From a bacterium (GTDB lineage: Bacteria; Bacteroidota; Bacteroidia; Bacteroidales; Muribaculaceae), in assembly GCA_004561555.1 (NCBI GenBank), contig SFVH01000002.1, forward strand, positions 21,203-85,202: a stretch of 64,000 bases of DNA. The letters run 5' to 3'. Below are positions 58,842-64,000 of this stretch, one piece after another; position 1 is the stretch's first letter; each line of letters starts with the position of its first letter. Made by a program: the position numbers and the translations under genes. Under the pieces are notes generated by a model. It had not been told where the DNA came from, searched no databases, and saw only the letters and a list, made by a program, of their open reading frames with translations.

Positions 58842-60299
58842 ATGGATTATTCTCAGTTTTTATTGATGCACCACGAAATAGGACTCTTGGCAGTGTTCTT
58901 GTTGGTGTTTTTGTTCGATACTTTCTTTGGCGAGGGATTGCGCTCGCGACTGACATATATCACCGTGGCAATCTTCGGGGTGTTTACCGTCTATTCGTTT
59001 TTGGCGCCATTGTCCTCCGGCGAGGCGTTTGCCGGGATGTATGCCACCTCACCCATTGTGGCAAGTATCAAAAACATCCTCAATGTGGGTATGTTTATCG
59101 TGCTTCTGCAATCAGTGAAGTGGAACGACTCCACCTCGCAGCTCGTGCGTAAGGGCGAGTTTCTCGAACTTATGCTTGTCACCCTTTTTGGTATGTATCT
59201 AATGGTGTCGGCTCGCCACTTCTTGATATTTGTCATCGGATTGGAAACCGCCTCGTTGCCCCTTGCAGCCCTTGCTGCTTTCGACAAGAAGCAATATGAG
59301 TCGCACGAAGCTGCCGTGAAATATCTCTTTACGGCGGTGTTCTCCTCGGCAATTTATATGCTTGGCTTGTCGTTTGTCTACGGCTTCACCGGCTCCCTCT
59401 ATTTCGACGATATTGCTATCGCCGTGATGGCAGTGGAAGGCACGGCATTGCTTTATGTAGCCTTGGCATTTGTGATTGCCGGCATCGGCTTCAAGATATC
59501 CTTGGTTCCATTCCATTTGTGGACTGCCGATGTATATCAAGGAGCCCCCACTTCGGTCACTTCCTATCTTTCGGTGGTGTCGAAGGGTTCTGCGGCTTTT
59601 GCGGCATTTATCATTCTTACTCAAGCCTTCGGCTCGGTCTACAGCGAAGTGTGGGAGTGGATGCTCTATGCCCTCATCATCCTCACCATTACCATCGGTA
59701 ACCTCTTCGCTATTCGTCAAACCAATATGAAGCGTTTCCTTGCGTTTTCTTCGATTTCGCAAGCCGGCTACATTATGCTTGGTGTTGTAGCGTTTAATGC
59801 CACCGGTGTGGGAGCGTTGAGCTATTATGTGCTCGTATATATAGTGTCAAACCTTGCCGCCTTCGGTGTGATTCAAGCTATCGAGAATGCTACCGGCAAG
59901 GTGGAAATGACCGACTACAACGCCTTGTATAAGACCAATCCGAAGCTCTCGTTTGCGATGATGCTTGCCATGTTCTCTCTCGGTGGTATTCCTCCGTTTG
60001 CAGGCTTCTTCAGCAAGTTTTTCATCTTCTCCTCAGCTTTGGAGCAAGGAAGTGTGGCAATCTATGTGCTCGTGCTCATTGCCCTTATCAACACAATCAT
60101 TTCGCTCTACTACTACCTCTTGGTGGTGAAGGCGATGTTTATCAACGACAACGACAATCCCATTGCTACGTTTAAGAGTCATTGGACCGAGCGTGCCGGA
60201 TTGGTGGTTTGTGTTGCCGGCATTATCCTTGTAGGTTTGATTAGTTGCATTTATTCATTCTTAATCAATAGTGCTACTAATAGCGGATTGCTATTTTGA
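58842..60299 (+). CDS. nuoN: Complex I subunit N
   Basis: 485 residues, about 14 transmembrane helices. Signatures FVIGLETASLPLAALAAF, KISLVPFHLWTADVYQGAPTSVTSYLSVVSKGSA and FSLGGIPPFAGFFSKFF. Last gene of the nuo-atp cluster, closed by a strong hairpin. Confidence 0.96.
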   Translation: MDYSQFLLMHHEIGLLAVFLLVFLFDTFFGEGLRSRLTYITVAIFGVFTVYSFLAPLSSGEAFAGMYATSPIVASIKNILNVGMFIVLLQSVKWNDSTSQLVRKGEFLELMLVTLFGMYLMVSARHFLIFVIGLETASLPLAALAAFDKKQYESHEAAVKYLFTAVFSSAIYMLGLSFVYGFTGSLYFDDIAIAVMAVEGTALLYVALAFVIAGIGFKISLVPFHLWTADVYQGAPTSVTSYLSVVSKGSAAFAAFIILTQAFGSVYSEVWEWMLYALIILTITIGNLFAIRQTNMKRFLAFSSISQAGYIMLGVVAFNATGVGALSYYVLVYIVSNLAAFGVIQAIENATGKVEMTDYNALYKTNPKLSFAMMLAMFSLGGIPPFAGFFSKFFIFSSALEQGSVAIYVLVLIALINTIISLYYYLLVVKAMFINDNDNPIATFKSHWTERAGLVVCVAGIILVGLISCIYSFLINSATNSGLLF

Positions 60300-60322
60300 T
60301 GAGTGAATATTTCCGGTTTGAT

Positions 60323-60373
60323 GCGAGGTCACAATTTTGGTTGTGACCTCGTGTTGTATGTCAGAATTTTTTT
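60323..60373 (+). terminator. Terminator of the nuo-atp cluster
   Basis: GAGGTCACAA (60325-60334) pairs perfectly with TTGTGACCTC (60341-60350), extended by C-G, loop of 6. A run of seven T follows only after about 15 bases, so termination may be incomplete or shared with the next promoter. Confidence 0.7.
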
Positions 60374-60374
60374 G

Positions 60375-60382
60375 TTACTTTG
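60375..60382 (+). promoter_or_regulatory. Probable -7 element for the GLUG-like gene
   Basis: TTACTTTG, one base from TANNTTTG, 30 bases before the ATG at 60412; a GTTG at 60353-60356 is 18 bases upstream. It makes the ATG at 60412 the start. Confidence 0.5.
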
Positions 60383-60411
60383 CAGAATATTTATTGGAAA
60401 AATTTATATTT

Positions 60412-61668
60412 ATGAAGAAAATCTACGCTTTACTATTTGCTGCCATTTCGGCATTTTCGGCAACGGCAGCAGTTTGGGACGGTACATCGACGGCTATCAC
60501 TGCCGGTAGCGGTACGGAATCTGACCCATATCTTATCGAAACTCCACAACACATGGCATGGTTTGCCGAACAAGTAAATGCCGGAAACACTTTCGAAAAT
60601 CAATACTTCAAGCTCACCGACAACCTTGAGCTCGGCAAGTCGGTCAACCTAACGTTTCCGATGATTGGCAAGTTTGACACCTACACCGACGGCAGCACGC
60701 AAGAGGAAGTAGACAACTCCATCGCCTTTTTGGGTATCTTCGACGGTGATTTCCATAAGATTGACGATTTCAAGGTGGAATACTTTGATGAAGAACTTGG
60801 AGGCACCGGGCTTTTTGCAGTCACACGCAGCACAACGATAATCAAAAACCTTATTCTCGGCGAGAACTCCGTGGTCAACGGCGAGTTGGTGTGTGGCGCA
60901 ATGGTGGGGCAGATGCTTGGCGGCACAATCCTTAATTGCGAGAATCGCGCCTCTGTCAACGGGAATATGTTTACCGGCGGCTTCGTGGGCTGTATGGAAG
61001 GCGGCTTAGTTGAAGGGTGCATCAATAAAGGCACTATTGTAGGCGCTACCGAAGTGGGTGGTATAGTCGGTCAAGGTGCTTATGACGGTTTGGTCAAGGC
61101 TTGCATCAACACCGCTCCTGTCACTGCTATTGGCTTCGGTGGGGCAGGCATTGCCGGCGCTCTCTACGACACTTTCTCCTTGAGCAATTGCTATAGCATC
61201 GGCGCTGTGACTGGTCAGGAAAACCCTTATATGGGCAAGCCTCATGCAATAGTGTCTGATTCGGGATTTAACAATAAGGTGACAAACTGCTACTATGTGC
61301 TTGACCTTTGTGGTTATTCCGACTCCAAAGCTACCGCCAAGACTGCCGACGAGATGAAGGCTGCCGACATCTTGCCGCTCCTCAATAATGATATCTATGA
61401 AGCTACGTTTGTCGCCGATAGTGAGTCGAAAAACGGCGGCTTCCCGGCTCTTGCGTGGCAATACGACCCCCGCTATGGTAGTGTCAGAGAGGTGGCTGTC
61501 GATGATTTGCATATAGCAGTGTGTGGCAACAGTATCATTGCCGATGAAGATATGATGGTGTTTAATCTCAGCGGTCAAACTCTCGCCATGGGTCGCGAAG
61601 TAAATCTTGCTAAAGGCTGCTACCTTGTACGCACAGCTAAGGGCGTGAAAAAAGTGGTTATCCGCTGA
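60412..61668 (+). CDS. Exported GLUG-like beta-helix protein with T9SS-like C-terminus
   Basis: 418 residues from the ATG at 60412; the frame is open upstream, but the promoter and signal peptide fix this start. Signal peptide about 1-19 (FSATAA). Residues about 20-60 (WDGTSTAITAGSGTESDPY, ETPQHMAWFAEQVN) are the module that begins many Bacteroidales surface proteins. Then come repeated GG-[FI]-VG turns with NC..A.V.G patterns (GAMVGQMLGG, GGFVGCMEGG, GGIVGQG), typical of GLUG-type beta-helix repeats. The end, LAKGCYLVRTAKGVKKVVIR, resembles a type IX sorting signal. Likely cell-surface adhesion or glycan contact. Confidence 0.8.
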   Translation: MKKIYALLFAAISAFSATAAVWDGTSTAITAGSGTESDPYLIETPQHMAWFAEQVNAGNTFENQYFKLTDNLELGKSVNLTFPMIGKFDTYTDGSTQEEVDNSIAFLGIFDGDFHKIDDFKVEYFDEELGGTGLFAVTRSTTIIKNLILGENSVVNGELVCGAMVGQMLGGTILNCENRASVNGNMFTGGFVGCMEGGLVEGCINKGTIVGATEVGGIVGQGAYDGLVKACINTAPVTAIGFGGAGIAGALYDTFSLSNCYSIGAVTGQENPYMGKPHAIVSDSGFNNKVTNCYYVLDLCGYSDSKATAKTADEMKAADILPLLNNDIYEATFVADSESKNGGFPALAWQYDPRYGSVREVAVDDLHIAVCGNSIIADEDMMVFNLSGQTLAMGREVNLAKGCYLVRTAKGVKKVVIR

Positions 61669-61917
61669 TATTGATATATCTATAAAAAGACTTTCATTTG
61701 TGCTTTGTGTAATGATGATATGCATCGTTGCGCAAAGCACAAATTGCTTCATAATCCTACATTATGTCATAGCGATGATACATTCAGTTTCCTGTAGCTG
61801 TCAAATAATCTCAATAGTTTTTATTAATCTCTGAATTCCATAAAACGACGTAATATTTGGGCATCGGGGCGATCTTAAATGAAAGAGCCGTGAATCTAAA
61901 AGATAAAGGACTGAAAA
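61669..61917. other. Intergenic stretch with one hairpin
   Basis: No gene is recognised. TTTGTGCTTTG (61697-61707) pairs perfectly with CAAAGCACAAA (61733-61743), 29-43 bases after the preceding stop, probably the terminator of the GLUG-like gene although no T tract follows. The remainder up to the promoter at 61918 is A/T-rich. Confidence 0.5.
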
Positions 61918-61949
61918 TTTGTTTTTGTTGCGATAACGTATTAATTTTG
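61918..61949 (+). promoter_or_regulatory. Promoter of the BspA leader
   Basis: TTTG (61918-61921), 20-base spacer, TAATTTTG (61942-61949); perfect consensus. Transcription would start near 61956, about 450 bases before the BspA-like start codon. Confidence 0.8.
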
Positions 61950-61953
61950 TGGT

Positions 61954-62404
61954 TGAAAGGCAATAAAGCGGCGGCATAGAGTTGCAGCCGTGCCTTTCAC
62001 GATACATAATCGAGCAGTATATTGCTTTTTTCAACACAGCCCCACCGGGCAGTTGCAAGAAAGCAATTGCTCAAAAGGTGTTATTTTTGGATACTTTGGT
62101 TGTGAAACTTGGCGGTTTACACAAGGCTTAAGGTATTCGACAATAGCACCTACATCGTTGGCGTATTCATGCTCCACGGGAGTGGAGCATCTATGCTATA
62201 TCGGTGTGGGGCTGTTGTCTTATCTGAGCCTTAGGTACGCCAAGACCTCACAACCGGATAAGACAAAATAGGAATCCCACACCTTTTTTGTTTTTAAACC
62301 GTTCTCCCGGGATTGAAGAACACAAACCAAATGCCTATGGCAGACTCTAAAACCACCTTCAGTGAGTCTAAAAATCAAAAGTTGAACTTAAAATAATTGG
62401 AATC
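61954..62404 (+). ncRNA. Structured leader or small RNA upstream of the BspA-like gene
   Basis: The transcript from the promoter begins with a hairpin, TGAAAGGCA (61954-61962) with TGCCTTTCA (61991-61999) plus an inner CGGC/GCCG helix. A 9-bp stem with a GGGA (GNRA-type) tetraloop follows at 62169-62190, and then the terminator-like hairpin at 62203-62289. The last about 115 bases before the ATG look unstructured. An open frame at 61990-62271 crosses these stems and is not believed to be coding. This is either a long regulated leader or a stand-alone RNA of about 335 nt. I do not recognise a known RNA family. Confidence 0.5.
62203..62289 (+). terminator. Terminator-like hairpin in the BspA leader
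   Basis: GGTGTGGG (62203-62210) pairs with CCCACACC (62276-62283), and TTGTCTTATC (62215-62224) with GATAAGACAA (62257-62266), topped by TGAG/CTCA. Six T follow directly (62284-62289). A classic terminator shape placed inside the leader, suited to attenuation. Confidence 0.7.
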
Positions 62405-64000
62405 ATGAGCCAAAAATCGATTATGCGGGCAGTGCTCACGGCAGTGCTGTCGCTCGTGGCAACCATCGCCACAGCCCACGACTTCGAAGTCGATGGCATT
62501 TTCTATAATTACAATGGTGATGGCACAGTATCGGTTACTTATCAAGGTGACTCATACGATGTATATGCCGATGAATACACCGGAGATGTTGTAATTCCAT
62601 CTTCGGTAAGATATTCCGAAACTGAATATCGTGTTACTTCAATTGGCGAACATGCCTTCCAGGGCTGTAGCGGCTTGACAAGCGTTACAATCCCCAACTC
62701 CGTTACTTCAATTGGCTATTGGGCCTTCTCCGGCTGTAGCGGCTTGACAAGCGTTACCATCCCCAAATCGGTTACCGTCATTAGCAGCGAAGCCTTCTAT
62801 AATTGTGGCAACTTGACATCAATTATAGTTGATAGTGAAAATCAAACCTATGATTCAAGAAACAATTGCAATGCCATTATTGAAACTAAAAGTAACACAT
62901 TGTTATATGGTTGCAATAATACAATTATCCCCAACTCGGTCATCGCAATTTGCGAGCAGGCTTTCTGGGGCTGTAGCGGATTGACAAGCATCACTATCCC
63001 CAACTCCGTTACTTCAATTGGCCGTGCTGCCTTCGTCGACTGTAGCGGCTTGAAAAGCGTTACTATCCCAAACTCCGTTTCTTCAATTGAAAATTCCACC
63101 TTCTTAGGCTGTAGCGGCTTGACAAGTGTTACCATCCCCAAATCCGTTACTTCAATTGGCAAATATGCCTTCGAAGGATGTAGCGGCTTGACAAGCATCA
63201 CTATACCCAACTCTGTTACTTCAATTGACGATTGGGCCTTCTCAGGCTGTAGCGGCTTGACAAGCGTTACTATCCCAAACTCCGTTACTTCAATTGGCGT
63301 TCAAGCCTTCTACAAATGTAGCGGCTTGACAAGCGTTACCATTCCCAACTCCGTTTCTTCAATTTACAATTGGGCCTTCGATGGCTGTAGCGGATTGACA
63401 AGAGTGGATATTTCGAGCATCGAGGCATGGCTTAGTATTAAGTTCTCAACTTGCAATTCCAATCCATTAATTTATGCCCATCACCTATATTTAAATGGTG
63501 AAGAAGTGAAAGATTTGATTATCCCCAACTCCGTTACTTCTATTGGCGATTATGCCTTCTGGGACTGTAGTGGCTTGACAAGCGTTACCATCCCCAACTC
63601 CGTTACTTCAATTGGCAATTCTGCCTTCTCCGGCTGTAGCGGCTTGACAAGCGTTACCATCCCCAACTCCGTTAATTCTATTGGCGATTATGCCTTCTGG
63701 GACTGTAGTGGCTTGACAAGCGTTACCATCCCCAACTCCGTTACTTCAATTGGCTCAATTGGCAAGGGTGCCTTCAGAAGTTGTAGCGGCTTGGTATCAA
63801 TAGTGGTTGAGAGCGGCAATTCTAAATATGATTCAAGAGACAATTGCAATGCTATTATTGAAACGGCAACAAATACTTTGCTTGCAGGTTGCAAGAATAC
63901 AACCATCCCCAACTCCGTTAATTCTATTGGCGATTATGCCTTCTGGGACTGTAGTGGCTTGACAAGCGTTACCATCCCCAACTCCGTTACTTCAATTGGC
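62405..64000 (+). CDS. BspA-like leucine-rich-repeat surface protein (3' end outside the window)
   Basis: 532 codons are visible without a stop. Signal peptide about 1-24 (ATIATAHD), a short N-terminal domain (FEVDGIFYNYNGDGTVSVTY) as in Bacteroidales LRR proteins, then many copies of the 23-residue LRR_5 unit (consensus SVTSIGxxAFxxCSGLTSVTIPN). Two copies of a non-repeat island (DSRNNCNAIIET and DSRDNCNAIIET) break the array, plus one other island near residues 337-370. The repeats are nearly identical at the DNA level, so copy number may change by recombination. Such proteins bind host matrix or other bacteria in relatives. Confidence 0.9.
   Translation, partial: MSQKSIMRAVLTAVLSLVATIATAHDFEVDGIFYNYNGDGTVSVTYQGDSYDVYADEYTGDVVIPSSVRYSETEYRVTSIGEHAFQGCSGLTSVTIPNSVTSIGYWAFSGCSGLTSVTIPKSVTVISSEAFYNCGNLTSIIVDSENQTYDSRNNCNAIIETKSNTLLYGCNNTIIPNSVIAICEQAFWGCSGLTSITIPNSVTSIGRAAFVDCSGLKSVTIPNSVSSIENSTFLGCSGLTSVTIPKSVTSIGKYAFEGCSGLTSITIPNSVTSIDDWAFSGCSGLTSVTIPNSVTSIGVQAFYKCSGLTSVTIPNSVSSIYNWAFDGCSGLTRVDISSIEAWLSIKFSTCNSNPLIYAHHLYLNGEEVKDLIIPNSVTSIGDYAFWDCSGLTSVTIPNSVTSIGNSAFSGCSGLTSVTIPNSVNSIGDYAFWDCSGLTSVTIPNSVTSIGSIGKGAFRSCSGLVSIVVESGNSKYDSRDNCNAIIETATNTLLAGCKNTTIPNSVNSIGDYAFWDCSGLTSVTIPNSVTSIG
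62640..64000 (+). repeat. Tandem 69-bp repeats inside the BspA-like gene
   Basis: Units of 69 bases recur with the near-constant core GTAGCGGCTTGACAAGCGTT followed by CCCCAACTCCGTTACTTCAA. At least thirteen units are visible. The 3' end contains longer near-exact copies: the GATTATGCCTTCTGGGACTG type occurs near 63546, 63684 and 63930. A 9-base in-frame duplication (TCAATTGGC twice, 63747-63764) gives SIGSIG. Confidence 0.85.

Noticed and set aside
60337..60411. Longer start of the GLUG-like protein
   Set aside because: It overlaps the terminator of the nuo cluster and the promoter; starting at 60412 gives a normal signal peptide.
61990..62271. 93-codon plus-strand frame in the BspA leader
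   Set aside because: It starts inside one hairpin, crosses two more and ends in the terminator-like stem; composition is not protein-like and no start signal is seen.
62640..64000. CRISPR array
   Set aside because: The regular repeats are protein-coding LRR units without unique spacers, all in one open frame with a signal peptide.

Overview
The window reads as a chromosomal segment of a Bacteroidales bacterium, most likely from the Muribaculaceae or a close relative (inference). The evidence is the Bacteroidetes promoter form TTTG-N19-21-TANNTTTG in front of several transcription units, the virtual absence of Shine-Dalgarno sequences, a fused nuoCD with no nuoEFG, an ATP synthase operon that begins with atpD-atpC, an archaeal-type ProS, secreted proteins with type IX secretion-like C-termini, and a BspA-type leucine-rich-repeat surface protein. 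Most of the window is ordinary core chromosome. Accessory features are few: a Fic gene, a degraded stretch beside it, and the BspA gene at the right edge.

Layout. 1-8 kb: a compact plus-strand run of a glycosyltransferase (cut by the window edge), dihydroorotase, a PMCA-type calcium ATPase, RlmN and a secreted endonuclease I. 8-10.5 kb: a WG-repeat surface protein with its own promoter and terminator. 10.8-12.3 kb: trigger factor on the minus strand. 12.4-18.8 kb: a TPP riboswitch followed by thiD-thiS-tenI/thiE-like-thiE-thiG-thiC-thiH, with a small, modified superoxide reductase at the end. 18.9-25.6 kb: mfd, an Ntn-type amide hydrolase, tRNA-Ser(CGA), proS and tRNA-Thr(CGT). 25.8-28.8 kb: a small membrane protein, a PstS-like lipoprotein and a TPR protein. 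28.8-31.7 kb: a degraded stretch, a class II Fic protein, tRNA-Leu(CAA), tRNA-Ser(TGA), tRNA-Ser(GCT) and an acyltransferase-3 membrane protein. 31.8 kb: rpsO. 32.2-43.0 kb: minus-strand genes, namely a very large alpha-2-macroglobulin and a probable operon of TonB receptor, duplicated-domain lipoprotein, flavin reductase-rubredoxin fusion, ECF sigma factor, putative anti-sigma factor and Spy/CpxP-like protein. 43.2-60.3 kb: one continuous 17-kb energy-conservation cluster. 60.4-64 kb: a GLUG-like secreted protein, a long structured leader, and a BspA-like gene that runs off the end.

The most striking feature is the energy cluster. The full F1Fo ATP synthase set (atpD-C-B-E-F-H-A-G) sits inside the complex I operon, exactly between nuoH and nuoI, giving nuoA-B-CD-H / atpDCBEFHAG / nuoI-J-K-L-M-N. 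The atpG-nuoI junction is the only sizeable gap inside the cluster. It holds a 14-bp hairpin whose loop can form an 8-bp perfect helix with downstream sequence, the geometry of an H-type pseudoknot. nuoL is interrupted near its 3' end by a one-base frameshift at an A5 run.

A second candidate for something undescribed is the approximately 450-nt leader in front of the BspA-like gene. It starts at a perfect promoter, contains several stable hairpins and ends in a terminator-like hairpin with a T tract about 115 nt before the start codon. It could be an attenuator or a stand-alone small RNA.
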